From Nematopogon swammerdamellus (Eukaryota; Arthropoda; Insecta; Lepidoptera; Adelidae), in the NCBI GenBank assembly GCA_946902875.1, contig OX336345.1, positions 4,929,395 through 4,993,394 on the forward strand: a stretch of DNA of 64,000 nucleotides, in the 5' to 3' direction. The stretch's first letter is position 1, and the number at the start of each line of letters is the position of its first letter. A program made the translations under genes and the position numbers. Under the pieces are notes generated by a model, which saw nothing but the letters and a program-made list of their open reading frames with translations, was not told the DNA's origin and made no database searches. Shown piece after piece: positions 20,018 to 32,204 of the stretch.

Positions 20018-21439
20018 CAATGTTCCTAAATAATATCAAAAATGTCACACGTGCAAGAAATGCAACATCAACTAAAACTAAACACCAACTGAAAACAGCT
20101 AAAAAGTACTCGTATCATGCATCGAGATAAATTACTAGAGGATGCGCTACGACGGCAGTTTCAAAGAAATCAAGTCGCACTAATTTAGGTACCTATGGGG
20201 AAAAGAAGCGCGGTAGCGAGGTACGGAGAGCCCAGTGATCAAAGAGGTTATGGCGCGAGGAGTGAGCGAGAGAGAATATGAGGAGTTTCAGGCGGTTGGT
20301 GCGCGCGGACCACCATTTTCACCACATTCAGTTACATATAATTCTGATGTGGCAGCTAAAGTTCGATTACACTGCAAGAGTATTACAGCTAACTTTAGAT
20401 CCTGTCATGAGGTCTATATATGGGCACATAATAAGCTTCAATAGCCGTCTCTTTCTAAATGCACATTGAAATAAAGAGATGCACATTGAATCAAACGTCA
20501 ACATTGAAAACAAATAAATAATTAAGAATTATGTTGTGTGTGTAGTGTTAGAATGCGGCGAGAGTAAATGTATAAAGTTACATGGGTTTTGTGTTTATGC
20601 ATAATATAAGTTAGTACGTGTAAATGCTAAAACATAGTAGGTATAATTTGCCCTTAGATGCTGTCTGCATTGATTACTTTAGCGACTGTCATATATCAGT
20701 TACATGCATTACATGCATTGCTTTATTCGCTACCTACTTCATCCTCCGCGTACAAAACTCCCAACTGTATCCCGTCATAAAGCTGACGGACTGATGGTGA
20801 AAGGAAAAAGTGCGTGTAACCGAAAGATAATTTTCACATTGATGTGTACTAAACGTAGGTGGAGATGAGAAATTTGGGCGTGATTCAGTTGCGGCTAGAT
20901 GCCTTCAACTCGGTGGAACATGGCGCGCTCTATTATCGCACTCTCTAGTGCAAAACACATACATCTCAATGGTATCATGCGGTAGATAGAAGCAGAACGC
21001 CACTCGCCAAATTTCAAGTGACAGTTCGCAGCGTTCGGTCACCGAATCCGGTTCGCTTTATGGGTCAGCTGGAAACTTGAAACTGGTTCATTGCGGGAAA
21101 TTCGTATCATTAACATTAAAAATACGGACCCTATGTTGGCGACACCGGATCCGGTGTCCGTGCCAGATGACCCAATTTTCGACATTCGGCCACCGCAGAC
21201 GCGCCGCCGCGCCGCCGGCCAAGTACTTGTCTTTATACGCTTATGGCTTAGGTGCGGTTCATAATTTGGCAATCCGGGGAGGAATAATTATGTATGAGGT
21301 AGAGGGTAGGGTGATAGCTGAGTCGGCGGTAGTGGTATTTCTGCTGAATTATCTTTGATCTTTTAGTTGTCTCGCAAGAGTCGCAAGGGATTGATACTCG
21401 TAGAATGCGTTCGTTTGAATTTGGAAAACTGAATAATCC
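20018..21439. other. Unassigned DNA
   Basis: No supported gene. Short open frames near 20235-20470 and 21077-21360 lack recognisable domains or good gene context. Confidence 0.45.
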
Positions 21440-21735
21440 TTTCTTTTTTTTAGGTTTCAGTACCCCGTACGGAAGCCTATTACTAAGGCTAGAACGTATG
21501 TCTGTCTGTCTGTCCGTCCATCCGATGAGCTGTATCTTTGGAACCGTAATAGCAAGCCGGTTGAAATGTTCACATAATATATGTGTATTTTAGCAGTTTA
21601 TAACAACAAATTAATAACAAAATATTGAAAAAGTGAGAAATTAAGCGGGGTCCCCATAAATGAAAGGAGTTTTTTTTGTGGTACGGAAACCTCGATGCGC
21701 GAGTCCGACTCGCTGTTGCCCGGCTATTTTTTTTT
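21440..21735 (+). repeat. D repeat, near full length
   Basis: CCCCGTACGGAAGCCTATTA, a GTCTGTCTGTC run, TTTGGAACCGTAATAGCAAG, GGTTGAAATGTTCACA, GGTCCCCATA, then GGAAACCTCGATGCGCGAGT and GCCCGGCTATTTTTTTTT. It is a very common dispersed element, about 290 bp and non-coding. Confidence 0.75.
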
Positions 21736-23224
21736 TTCAAGGACTGACTTAATAAATAAAATTAGGTAATTTATTTAAGTCAATCCTGTTGTTTTGTGTT
21801 ATTAGATTTGCTTAGATCTCTTGAATATTTTATACTTATTGGCACGGCACGAGCAGTCGAGCCGATTAAGTACTCGAATATAAATGGAATTACATTTTAT
21901 GAAATTCAATTGGTATTTAAATTATGTTATTAAAATATTATTATTATACAAGGTAGGTAGATAGGTAGATTTATGTTTAGAACGCATTTATGAGATAAGT
22001 TACTATACCGCATTATTTTTCAACATTAAACTTAAATAAATTAAGAATATCCAAAAAAAGAGAGACAAAATTTGCCCTTTTAGCATTCTAACACATGTAA
22101 ACTTGCACGAAACCAGTTTCAATACTTTCATCAGTTTAATGAATGAATGTATCGCAACCGTACGCGATCTACGTAGGTGGAAAAGAAAAGGACCAATAAC
22201 ATCGAAACGAAAACAAAACTGCGCACCGGAGCGTGCCTCGACGAAAGTATTTTGAAATATGAACCAATAAGAATATCACAAAACGGAAACCCAGCTGGAA
22301 TGGCAAATTGCGTCGTCCATTCTGGGGGCATTATCACAAAAGAGTTAACTTTTGTAGCGGTGGACCTCACAAAGGGCCCCGAAAAATAAACTGCGAAAAA
22401 AGGGGCTATATTTGAAGGTATATGGCACCGGCAGCAACTTGAAATGCATTTGGCGGCGTACAGTGTGTGCGCGTTTGTTTTGCGTTCCGCTTGCAGCTTT
22501 GAAACTTTGAATCTGCAGAAGAAATAAAATAGTGGATGCGATAACTGTTTGCAATTGTTCTATTTCGCAATCTTTATTGGCCGCTTAACTCCTGTCAACT
22601 GATGTTTGCCCTGTTATTAATAATAAAATTATACTCATTTAAAATGTATACAGATTAACAGTGCTAGGTTAGGTAATGAATGGTAAGAAATGGCTACAAA
22701 ACTAGAAAGATCTGAGTGAGTACTCTTCTCTAGATACTGCAAAACGACTACAGCAGCGCATCTACCGAAAACCACTGAATCAAAAACTCGCCGCATCTCA
22801 GCCAAGCAGAAATCGTTAGCTAATAGCTTTAGGTAATTAATGCACTCAACACGGCTATTGGTTGAAATTTGGCAAGTTTCCAAGTGAGACAGCGAGTTGG
22901 TTGTTCCCGGAAAATCCGCTGGTAGACGTAGTACGTCAGGAGAGGCCTTAGTGTCCCTTTCAGACTGTGGGGTCTCCGGAAATAGCAAATATTTCAATGA
23001 TTTCATTTGAGCCGGCAGAGTTTCAATGCATTGCTTGTTTATGCCCGACGGTTGACAATAATAAATAAGTTATGTTATTGACAGTAAAGGATACTCCGCC
23101 TTTGTGCCTTATGTAAATTTTCTAATGTAATTATTACTGTTGAATGTTCTTTATTTCACATTTTTTACATTTAATTCATATTAATTTTACATATATTATA
23201 CCTACGAAAAGTTATGAAAATACA
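21736..23224. other. Unassigned DNA
   Basis: No recognised repeat. A minus-strand 123-codon open frame at 22635-23006 has no domain that I know and no splice or promoter support. Confidence 0.4.
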
Positions 23225-23365
23225 CAAAATTAAATAAAATAGAAACGGTCATACCGCCGGTGGCGCCGGAGACAAGTCTCCAAGCGCGCCGGCGGCCCCG
23301 GCGGGTGCAGGCCGTGGCTACGAAGCTCTCAGAGACAACCGACGCGGGACTAGCTTCGAACAATA
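23225..23365 (-). repeat. GC-rich repeat fragment
   Basis: GGGTGCAGGCCGTGGCTACG (23300-23319) and adjoining GC-rich sequence match the segment at ~11605-11660. On the minus strand it passes into AT-rich sequence, like that copy. Confidence 0.55.
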
Positions 23366-23884
23366 AAGTATTTTCTATTATTTACAAACGTCGTGCGGCA
23401 GAGTGATCAATAACATATGCCATACGTTTGGCCCGAAACGTCGAAACGCATAGCTCCAAAAAACAACTGTAATTAAAGCCGTTATAATTCGTCGGAAAAG
23501 TTGGTTTCAGGAATTTAATATGACTGGAGTGGCAGTTGGTAATAGGAACGCATTCACTGCGTCGACGGCTGGATGGAACGGCGGTAGACAGGGAGGGCGC
23601 GTGGCGGCACGCGGCATGTCGCCCCAAAGCCCGTGCTCCAACCAACGCTCGCACACGTATATTCTCGAACGTATACCCTTGCAAAGTGACGTACTTTTGA
23701 GTACTCACCGCCAGTTGTCGCCGGCATCACGATTCACGCCTCTGTCTGTCCACCTGACAGAGTTGTCGCTATAGCTGTCGTATTTTTTTCAAATCCCGCA
23801 GATACGGATATGTTTTTCGCCAAAGCGCCATACAAGATTGGCAATATCACAACCTGCACTCAAAGAATGTTTGTTAGGTTTTTT
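23366..23884. other. Unassigned DNA
   Basis: Open frames here on both strands (e.g. 23382-23708, 23520-23774) overlap and have no recognisable domains. Confidence 0.4.
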
Positions 23885-24135
23885 TTGTTTTTTTTTAGGC
23901 TTCCGTACGGGGCCCTATTACTAAGCCTATGCCGCCGTCGTCGGTCGGTCTGTGTGTCCTACTTTTAAAAGGCTGTACATTTTGAAACGTAATAGGTAGC
24001 CGGTTGAAATTTCACAGAAATGTCTTATTATGGCGGATATAATGAATTATAATAAAAAAAAATCAACAAAAACAACAAAAAATAAGGCGATCCCCATACA
24101 AGAAAAGAGTGTTTTTTTCGCAATGTTTTTTTTTT
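23885..24135 (+). repeat. D repeat
   Basis: CTTCCGTACGGGGCCCTATT, TTTGAAACGTAATAGGTAGC, CGATCCCCATACAAGAAAAG. A small piece of its 3' end (GAATCGCACTTGGCCGTTTT) lies at 24415-24434, before a SINE C copy. Confidence 0.65.
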
Positions 24136-24424
24136 TGTTTTTGCTCTATCGTAAAACGTTAATACATACAAGCGTCTATTGTTTATTGCATAATTTCATC
24201 CACAGGTAAATAAAATAAATACATAAAGGTAGGTAACCTACGCTTGGACATGTCGAAAATTCCGCCAGCTCTAAATTCAATGCTAAGAAGAACTGACGAA
24301 CAAACTTCTCAAGTCTTCGCAAGCATACGGTGTGATTATAATTCAAACTCGTAAGTAAAAAACTAATATTAAATAAAAACCAGCCATTACGTGGTGGTGT
24401 CGGTGCGAGAGCCCGAATCGCACT

Positions 24425-24625
24425 TGGCCGTTTTTTTATGTCATCCGGTAGCTCAGAGGGGCCAGAGCACATGCTCCGACCAGCCAATATCACGTTCGAG
24501 AAGGTAGGTGCCATACCGAAGACTTCCATTTGGATTTCTGACTATACTGGACTAGAGGAGAACACAGCTCTTACATCCAGTGCGGTGGTACCAGCCCAGT
24601 CGGCCAAAATTTGAGCCTCACGCAC
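24425..24625 (-). mobile_element. SINE family C, partial
   Basis: C tail and central domain in reverse orientation: CGACCAGCCAATATCACG, GGTGCGATACC-type stretch, GCGGTGGTACCAGCCCAGTC. The tRNA head is lost; CA-rich low-complexity DNA follows. Confidence 0.75.
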
Positions 24626-25329
24626 ACTTTACACACACACCCTCACACATACATAACAAACCACATAAGATCCCCCAACCCCGTTCCTCACTTCCCCCAC
24701 CCCACCCTCACCATTTTTAAACTATTTAATATTCTGTAAATTATTCTACGCAATAATTTCAGATTTTTTGTGGAAATAAATTTATATTTGACTTGTATTT
24801 TTTGTAATGTTGTTTTGGCTAGGCTGTCCCGAATAGAGTAAATAAATAAACAAACAAACCACCTAATTAGGGGCAAAGCAACCTAATTTCAAAATGGTAA
24901 TTTATTGGTAAGTCTGTTGTGACTTATTTAAAAAAATATATATTAAGAATTATGCCCTGAACGAATGTTTGCGCATGGCATTTCATCATTTTAGAAACCT
25001 AAAGACACTTTATTCAGAATTGTATATTGTATGAATAAGCGCTTTGCGAATATGGTTCCATGTCGCAGTTGTAGGCGGATAAACCTACTGTATTAAACGG
25101 GAGAGCGCAGAGCATTTCGAATCACCCCTTTCAAATGTAGTATCATTGTTGAATTGAAAGCGGACACCTAGGCGGACACGATCGTTCTAATGTACAATTT
25201 GGTCCGATTTCGATGAGTGTAAGAGGATTTGGTCGGATTAATTACCAAAAATAAGTATATATTATATGACTCATTTGAAATTGTCGGCCTAGGCAGCTCG
25301 TTGCTGATATGGGTTGACGCCCGATCGTA
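24626..25329. other. Low-complexity CA/CCCACC-rich DNA, then unassigned
   Basis: 24610-24710 is CACACACCCTCACAC-like and C-rich. The rest is AT-rich with no feature. Confidence 0.45.
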
Positions 25330-25945
25330 TAATTAAGCACGCTTGAGGCTGTTCGTGGTTCGGATTCCACGTACAGCTGGAGGTCAGGTTTCAACTGAAC
25401 TAGATGCAGGACTTAACCCGTCTGGACTGTAACTCCATCGGCAATTCGGCACTCAATGAAAGGTCAATGGTAGGTCGAAGCTGCTATGTGAATAGTTCGT
25501 CTTACCCAATCCAGTTTAGTGTAGCCGGTACGAACAAAGGGAAGCACTGACATGACACTTAGTTCACCAATGTGTTGTGGGCTGACATCACTGGCGTAGT
25601 ATGATGTGATGAGCCATAGCCGACTATCATTGGTCTTCCTCTACGGAGACCAAGCCATGCTGCATCGCCATAGCCCCACTGCGACGTTGCTATCGCTTAC
25701 TCGCTCTCGCTTGCCTCGCTGTGACAGGACTGAGAGAGAAACACGAAGATTGCGACGGTCGCCCGATGAAGGGTGAGCGATTTCATGTTTCTCTCTCGCT
25801 CCTGTCATCGGTAGGCAAGCGAGAGCGATTAAGCGATAGCAACATCGCAGTGGGGCTATGACGATGCAGCATGGCTTGTCTCCGTAGAGGGAGACAATGA
25901 TAGTCGGCTATGGATGAGCCAATCATGTTAGGTTCCACGAAAAAA
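25330..25945 (+). mobile_element. SINE family B, diverged, split by a MITE
   Basis: GGTTCGGATTCCACG (25356-25370), CCAGTTTAGTGTAGCCGG and AGGGAAGCACTGACATGACA mark a diverged B SINE. Its tail is interrupted at 25615-25912, then resumes as GAGCCAATCATGTTAGG and a poly-A stretch. Confidence 0.7.
25615..25912. mobile_element. 298-bp foldback MITE nested in a SINE
   Basis: Inverted arms of about 130 bp start CATAGCCGACTATCATTG and include CCATGCTGCATCG and GATAGCAAC-type segments. The central loop is about 40 bp. GATGAGC (25608-25614, 25913-25919) is duplicated at the borders; the duplication may be 7 bp, or 8 bp with a change. Removing the element restores the SINE tail, so it is younger than the SINE. 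Confidence 0.85.
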
Positions 25946-26571
25946 AAACTGTACAAAATCGTTAGTTCAAATTGTAAGAAGGTCTACAGGTATAACGAAA
26001 CATTCACGTAATGTTCGTTAGACCTGTCGCAACAATTTTTTGCCAAATTGAAATCTCCTAGAAGAAATTTAAAACTAGACTTTTGACTACCAATTTATTC
26101 TGCAGTGAAAACCTAACTTTCACTAGCAATGGAAAAAAGTTACAAATATTGAGCATTATCATATTATCTTCGCTTTTGAAGCTAAAATGTCTGTCTTAGT
26201 TCGCACTAGCTCGTTGTATTGACAAAAGTACCAATTCCCTAAACTAGCTATATCTTGTACATAAATATACTAGATATATCTAACAAAAGCTGCTTACGTA
26301 CGAATGTGATTACCACTAATAACAATTTCGTGTAATATTTCACACCGCAATCTTCTTTCATCTAAACTAAATCCATTCTGCGCACAATATCGAACTCTTT
26401 CAACAATGCTCCTACTTATAAAACTGTTTGTGAACAGAGTAGTGCGACCGCGTACCGCGTGCTTAGTCACTCGCCTCACTGACCGGAGGCACGTCCTATG
26501 ATGTAAGCGTCAGTCGCTAGCACTTTTCTGGCGTTGCAAGCATTCGCTTTAGCACTGATAATACATGCTTG
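25946..26571. other. Unassigned DNA
   Basis: No gene or repeat recognised. Confidence 0.45.
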
Positions 26572-26668
26572 GATTTTTTTATGTAAACTGACACGGTTGG
26601 CTACATCACCTACAACATCCGTGATGTCAGCCCATAACACCGGATGCACTTGGTGCCACGTCAGTGCT
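26572..26668 (-). mobile_element. SINE family B tail fragment
   Basis: AACTGACACGGTTGGCTACA and CATCCGTGATGTCAGCCCAT, ending at GTGCCACGTCAGTGCT, where a ~10-bp tandem repeat begins. Confidence 0.8.
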
Positions 26669-26818
26669 AGTTCTAGTCTGTTCTACACTGTTCTACTCTG
26701 TTCTATCCCCTGTTCTACCCTGTTCTGGCCCTACTCGATGCAGCTCCGCCCTGTTCGATGTTGTTCGACCCTGCTGCTCCACCCTATTGCACTGTTCCAC
26801 CCTGTCAATAGTTTATAA
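26665..26818. repeat. Degenerate 10-bp tandem repeat
   Basis: Units of TGTTCTACCC and close variants (TGTTCGACCC, TGTTCCACCC) run for ~150 bp directly from the SINE tail. Degeneracy increases along the tract. Confidence 0.75.
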
Positions 26819-26869
26819 CGTGTCGTGAACTTAAAAATGTTTTATAAATACTGTGTTAATAATGTTATA

Positions 26870-27330
26870 TAAACCCTTAAAAAGTTAAAAATAATTTCCT
26901 TTTAATTACTCGTCGGGGGACCGCTAAGTAAACTCCCGCGCAGCTCTGAGTTTTTATATTTTATTTATTTGCGGTCCCCCGTCTCCTTTGAGTAAGTAAA
27001 CGAAAATTATTTTTGACTTTTTAAGAATCGGAGGTTTTTTAAATTTGTAATAATAATATAACTTTTATTTAAAGCTTTTTTTAAAAAACAGTATGCAAAT
27101 CAATCCACTTTTTAAGATAATTAATATTTTGATTACTTAATTACTTGATTACTTGACTACAAACATAGAAAGAACCAACCCGATTAAACAAGCTTTCTAA
27201 TAAAAAAAAACGCATCAAAATAGGTACATCCGTTTGGTAGCTACGATGCCACAGTCAGACACACCCATACACACATACACGCACACGTTAAACTTGTAAC
27301 ACCCCTCGATTTGCGTTGGGGGTTAAAAAT
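26870..27330 (-). repeat. F repeat with internal hairpin
   Basis: Hairpin 26875-27030 (ACCCTTAAAAAGTTAAAAAT against ATTTTTGACTTTTTAAGAAT), then AGCTTTCTAATAAAAAAAAA and AACACCCCTCGATTTGCGTT. Confidence 0.7.
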
Positions 27331-27639
27331 CATTGAACGAATGTTATATTCTTAGTGAACTGGCTATTGCTCTGTCAACGAGCGACTGTTGCTCATAATT
27401 AAGGGGGCGTACTTGCTCGTCAGAAGGGCGTCGTAGGCCAGAGTGGCCACGCTTATTATGCTGTCATCCGCACTCGTCGAGTCTTTCGCACCCGGACAGG
27501 AGAGCAGCCATGCCCGCTTGCAGGCTGCAACATCGCCCACTGCGGCGTCGAGCGGAAGGGCGGCGTGGTGGGTAGACTGCAGACAGAGAGAAAATAAGGT
27601 TGTTTATATGTGGGAGTAATAAAATATAATCAGTATTAT
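27331..27639. other. Unassigned DNA
   Basis: Moderately GC-rich, with no recognised domain in its open frames. Confidence 0.4.
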
Positions 27640-28080
27640 TTATCCTACTAATATTATAAACGCGAAAGTTTGTGAGGATGGATGGATGTATGGATCTTTG
27701 TTCCTCTTTCACGGCGGAAAAACTACTGAACGGATTTTGATGAGACTTTACAATACTATAGCAGCTATAGTAGATATTGTAAAGTCTCATCTCATCATAG
27801 CAGAGCTTAGCTTATACATCAGAATAATATAAGCCCCCCCCCCCGCCGACCCTTTACGTACTGGCCATATTTCTTTTCTGCAAATTAAAAAAAAGGAACA
27901 GAATTCGAAATTGAACTTTTTATGACATATAAAGTTCAATTTCAAATTCGGTTCGTCACATTGTGACGTTGATAGGCAGGACAAGAAAAACAAAAGCCTA
28001 TCAACGTCACATAAAAACTTCAATTTCGAATTATGTTCTTTTTTTTAAATCCACACGGACGAAGTCGCGGGCAAAAGCTT
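27640..28080 (+). mobile_element. Helitron-like non-autonomous element (Lep1-type ends)
   Basis: The 5' end TATCCTACTAATATTATAAA and the 3' end AATCCACACGGACGAAGTCG are ends I recall from very common lepidopteran Helitron-like repeats. The interior holds two hairpins: 27739-27791 (GATGAGACTTTACAATA arms), and 27900-28038 around GAATTCGAAATTGAAC. A C run lies near 27833. Non-coding. Confidence 0.6.
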
Positions 28081-28187
28081 TTTATATGTTTGTAGGAAAA
28101 GATTTTTATATGTATGTTAGTACCATGCACATTCATAAATGCAAAGGTAAACGGTTCGAAAATTTAGAGATAATAATATTTCTTTAT

Positions 28188-28568
28188 GAAAACTGACACG
28201 GTTGGCTACATCACCTACAACATCCGTGATGTCAGCCCATAACACCGGGTGACCTAGGTACCATATCAGTGCTTCCCTTCACTTCATGTCGGCTACACTG
28301 AACTGGACGGAAAACACGAACTATTTACATAGCCGTTTCGACCGACATTTCGCTCAGTGCGGTGGTACAAACCCGGGCGGGGTAAACCCTACCACCTAGT
28401 AAGGTAAGAAGGGAAGGGACCTGTAGGTCCCTTCCCTTCCGTTTAACGTGGAATCCGAACCACGGTCAGCCTCTAACGGTCGAGCGATCACCCATCCAAG
28501 TACTGACCGCGCTCAGCGTTCCTTAACAACAGTCGACCGACCGACCGCACCACTAAGCTACCGCGGCT
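28188..28568 (-). mobile_element. SINE family B, full length
   Basis: Complete minus-strand copy with poly-T-side tail, central domain, B box, 5S-like segment (28485-28525) and A box (~28550-28562). It shows the uninterrupted CTAGTAAGGTAAGAAG sequence that is split by the giant element elsewhere. A 15-bp inverted duplication (28408-28439, GAAGGGAAGGGACCT arms) replaces three consensus bases. Confidence 0.85.
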
Positions 28569-28579
28569 TACAAAATCCG

Positions 28580-28656
28580 TCACCGACCCGCGCGGAATTG
28601 GTAACGCGCTGGCGGCTCAAGCCGAAGTACCAGGTTCAAATCCTGGTCGGGGCGTA
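28580..28656 (+). tRNA. tRNA-like sequence, probably a pseudo-tRNA or SINE head
   Basis: A good T arm (CCAGG TTCAAAT CCTGG), D arm (GCGC GGAATTGGTAAC GCGC) and a mostly paired acceptor stem, followed by TTTTTT (Pol III stop). The anticodon arm does not fold properly, though its loop would offer CAA (Leu). I treat it as degenerate rather than functional. It may be a lone SINE head. Confidence 0.4.
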
Positions 28657-30705
28657 TTTTTTCTCTTCATTTTCGGCTTCGCATTTATCTAATGTAGAAA
28701 TATTCTTATTATTATAAGTATTATATATAACATAGAGCTTATTATTATAAGTATAATATATAACATAAATATGTCATCATAATATTTGCACCTTTGTTAC
28801 TATTAAACTCGTCAGTCAGTTTCTTCTTCAACACCTTATTGATCCGGAATTCTGCCTCACATAGATAGTAATATTATATAGAATATAAATTGTTTATTGC
28901 AAGCAAAATATGTAAACGGTTAATCAAATCAAAATTGAAATATTTTTATTTTGGAAAACGTAAATTCAACATCTTTAAATAAAATTATGACAATACAACA
29001 AATCACACATACAATATAGAAGAGACGACCGCTGCCTCCTATACTGGCGTGAGCCGTGTCACAAGACGCAGGTAACTATCGACCATAAACTTAAAATTAA
29101 AGTTGAGTGAATTATCTTTTTTAATAATTCATGTATCACTGAAACAATAAGGAACGTACATACAACAGAAACAGATATACCCATTGGATATACCATACAT
29201 AAATCTGCTACTAACCTACCCAATAATGTCATTTTCTAAACCGAATTTTACGCGAGCGATGACAAGCCTATCGAAGAAATATTTTCTACGACAAGGATCA
29301 AGATCGAAGCTCGCCTGAATCCAACGAAATTGAACCAATTTCTGGCAACTCGTTTGACACCACGTTTCATTCATAATTTATCATTTTCCTCGTCCTCTTT
29401 TCCCTTTGAATATTCTTAGGCCGATATGCATGCAAATGTGATAAAAATATCATAAGGGAAAGGTTTCCTCATCGCTGAACCCGGGATGACCGGCGTAACA
29501 CTGGGAGAATTTAACTTGCGCCAGTAAAGTTTCCAAAATGAATATAGTAGGTATTTTATTTGTTGTAGCCACCGATACCGTGATCAGTGGGTAAAAACAT
29601 TAATTAGTTTTTCAATGGAAATGGATCCTGGTATCAGTGGATACAAATCGGTGTGATCAGTTTCCAATTCAATCCAAACCCGGGATCCGTGGAGACTAGC
29701 CCTGAAATAGCGCTACAAAATAACGACGTACTAACATATAAAAAATTTAATTAAAAATAAAAAACTATAAGAAAAAAAACCATTTAATTAAAAATAATAG
29801 AACTGCCTAATCTAATGGCTCTTTTTTGCATTCACGAGTAGTAAAATATATTGTTGAAGATCGCCAGTGAGATGTCAGAAATTCAAATTATCCATGTTTT
29901 GCGTTAATAACTAGTGCATGCGCATCTTGTATATGTATTATGTACCTAGTTAATTAAAATATCTCCCAAAAAACTCCGCAGATTTTACGTCCTGAGTCCT
30001 GAGGTCTAGAAGAACGCAATGGCGAAGCGAACCGTACAAGTTTATTTTAGAATGTAACTAGCAAGACAATTTTCGTCACATGTTAACTCGTCAGGAGAGC
30101 CGGTACTACAAAGTAAACAACTTTTTTTTTGTGTAAGAAAAGAGATTGCTTTCGGCAATGGTTCTGTGGCTTGGCTACCCCTCCCTCTTCCGGCCTTTTC
30201 TTCCGTCCAGATAACCGAATCAGGGACGGACGCCACCTCTGCGTTATCAAGGAGGACTTGCAAATGAAAAGAATTCCTTTCCGACAGGGTCTGGGGAAAT
30301 AAAAAGCTGACAAGTACGAAATCAGTTTGCAGATATAGGGTTCCGTGCATAAACTTTAGGAAATAGATTTAGGCAGCAGACAACGATGTTCTAAGCCTGG
30401 GCGTAGTAGGTACTTAGTATTTATACAAATATTTTGGCTTTCACAAAAATCACATGTTTTCATAATGGGAGCCCACAACGATAAAATGTCATATAATTAA
30501 TTAGAAATATTTGAACTTGCCATATTTATTGTTTGATAAGGTACATGAGGTGAGGAGTATGTTTCCATAATTCACGAAATTTAAATTTTCTGGGAAAGTT
30601 GTGAATGAAATGTGTCCCAATTGAGAGTATTTTTATTAGTCTTATAGACAGGCAACTCGTCAGAAGGACAATTTGTGAGTGAAATTAAATGGTTTTACTT
30701 TTTTA
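28657..30705. other. Unassigned DNA, about 2 kb
   Basis: A short local tandem duplication at 28700-28770 (TTATTATTATAAGTAT unit, twice). No other named repeat. A minus-strand 102-codon frame at 30042-30350 has no recognised domain. Confidence 0.45.
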
Positions 30706-31050
30706 TTTTATGAAATCTGACACGGTTGGCTCCATCACCTAAAACATCTGTGATGTCAGCCCATAGCCCCGTTGAACTAGGTGCCATGTTAGTGCTTCCA
30801 TGCAGTATCCCATGAATTGGGCTAAGCGGAGGAATCGGTCTTGTGCAACAACTAAGGTAAATTACTGTACGACACCGACCACCACGTTCAGCAAACTACG
30901 AGTATTATGACAAAGACCCCGGTGGTGGTATGATCATGCCAAGAAGACATGTGCCTAGCATGTCGTTCTTTAGCACGGCATTTTTTCCTTTTTCCATATT
31001 CGCCTATTACGACATGGACGGGGAGAGATTCAGTGGGACTAAGTCGGTAT
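30706..31050 (-). mobile_element. Hybrid SINE: B tail joined to A module
   Basis: B tail (30706-30801; CTGACACGGTTGGCTCCATC, CATCTGTGATGTCAGCCCAT) is followed directly by a whole A module (30802-31050; GGGGAGAGATTCAGTGGGAC). Both are reverse-complemented. The tRNA/5S head and central domain are absent from this arrangement. Confidence 0.7.
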
Positions 31051-31549
31051 TTAAAATTACAGTATTAAAATTAAGTTACTTAAAATAAAAACTAAAGTAT
31101 AATGATGTTTGATACGAAATATAAAACACGCTTCTGTGAAAAGCTTTCTAAAGAAAATATTACGCTCCGAAGTAAGATGGTTAAATCTATTTTAGGTTTT
31201 GTCTTCGGGCTCTTTCGTGCTTATAACATGATCGTCTTTACCTACGGCACATGAAATGCTTACATAATTTATGCCTAAAAATTGGTGTTGAAAAACTTTT
31301 TTAGGACTTGTAGTGGAACATATCAACTTCTTCATAATTTTTCGTGTAGGGTTTTAAAATATGCACAACGGAAATAAAAGTTTTAACTTTAGACTGAAAG
31401 TTCGTAAAACAAAAGTTATTTACTTTCAGGCAAGGTCCCACCTGCTCTATCTCTCGGCTAAGCTAAGGGTTTGCGTTGTTTTAATAGCAATTTGGATTTA
31501 AAGCAAATATGATAATAAACTACCTATCGCTTCTCTATATAGTTTGTAT
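31051..31549. other. Unassigned AT-rich DNA
   Basis: No feature recognised. Confidence 0.45.
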
Positions 31550-31925
31550 TTGATGTCGCCTTAGTTTCCGAGGCCGAAGGCCGAGCTGCGTTCACATAAA
31601 CGATATACGAAGAAAGTAAAGTCTGTAAGGGCGAGGCCCAAGGCCGAGCTCCGTTTAGGTAAAAAAATATACCTTCTTGAAATAAATCAGTCAATAAGGC
31701 GAGCCCGAAGCACCCGAAGGCCGAGCTGCGTTCAGATAAACGATACACTTTCTCGAAGTAATTAAGTCAGTAAGGGCCGGGCCGAAGGTCGAGCTGCGTT
31801 CACATAAACGATATTATACTTTCTCGAAGAAAATAAGTCATCAAAGGCGAGGCCGAAGGCCGAGCTGCGTTCAGGTGAACGATATACTTTCTCCAAATAA
31901 TTTAGTCACTAAGTTCATTCTTCCA
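31550..31925 (+). repeat. ~75-bp minisatellite (GGCCGAAGGCCGAGCTG)
   Basis: Five imperfect copies of a unit with GGCCGAAGGCCGAGCTGCG, TTCACATAAACGATATA and CTTTCTCGAAGAAA. The array is preceded by CCTTAGTTTCCGAG. An inverted array of the same unit is at 45441-45855 and a single unit is near 55255. Confidence 0.8.
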
Positions 31926-32204
31926 AAATAAAAGCTTTAATGTTTTTTTTATCTTACCAGTCACGATGACGCTGTAATTATATAAACAATAAGTTTACAT
32001 GTATAAACTGTTACAGAATGAATCACACACTCACGCCTAGCTAAGTTCACACATGCCATTGGGTCTGCTCCACGCGATTTAGTGTAAATTCGTCGCAAGT
32101 GCAAAGTTTGTATCACTCCCCTCCGCCCCCTTCCCCCGAGCCGTAGTGCCCCGTGAGTTCCGTGACACAGCTTTTATCATAGAGACACATACTCAGAATT
32201 GCCC
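31926..32204. other. Unassigned DNA
   Basis: No feature recognised. Confidence 0.4.

Noticed and set aside
22635..23006. Minus-strand open frame of 123 codons
   Set aside because: No recognisable domain, no splice or promoter support and no repeat context; not enough for a gene call.
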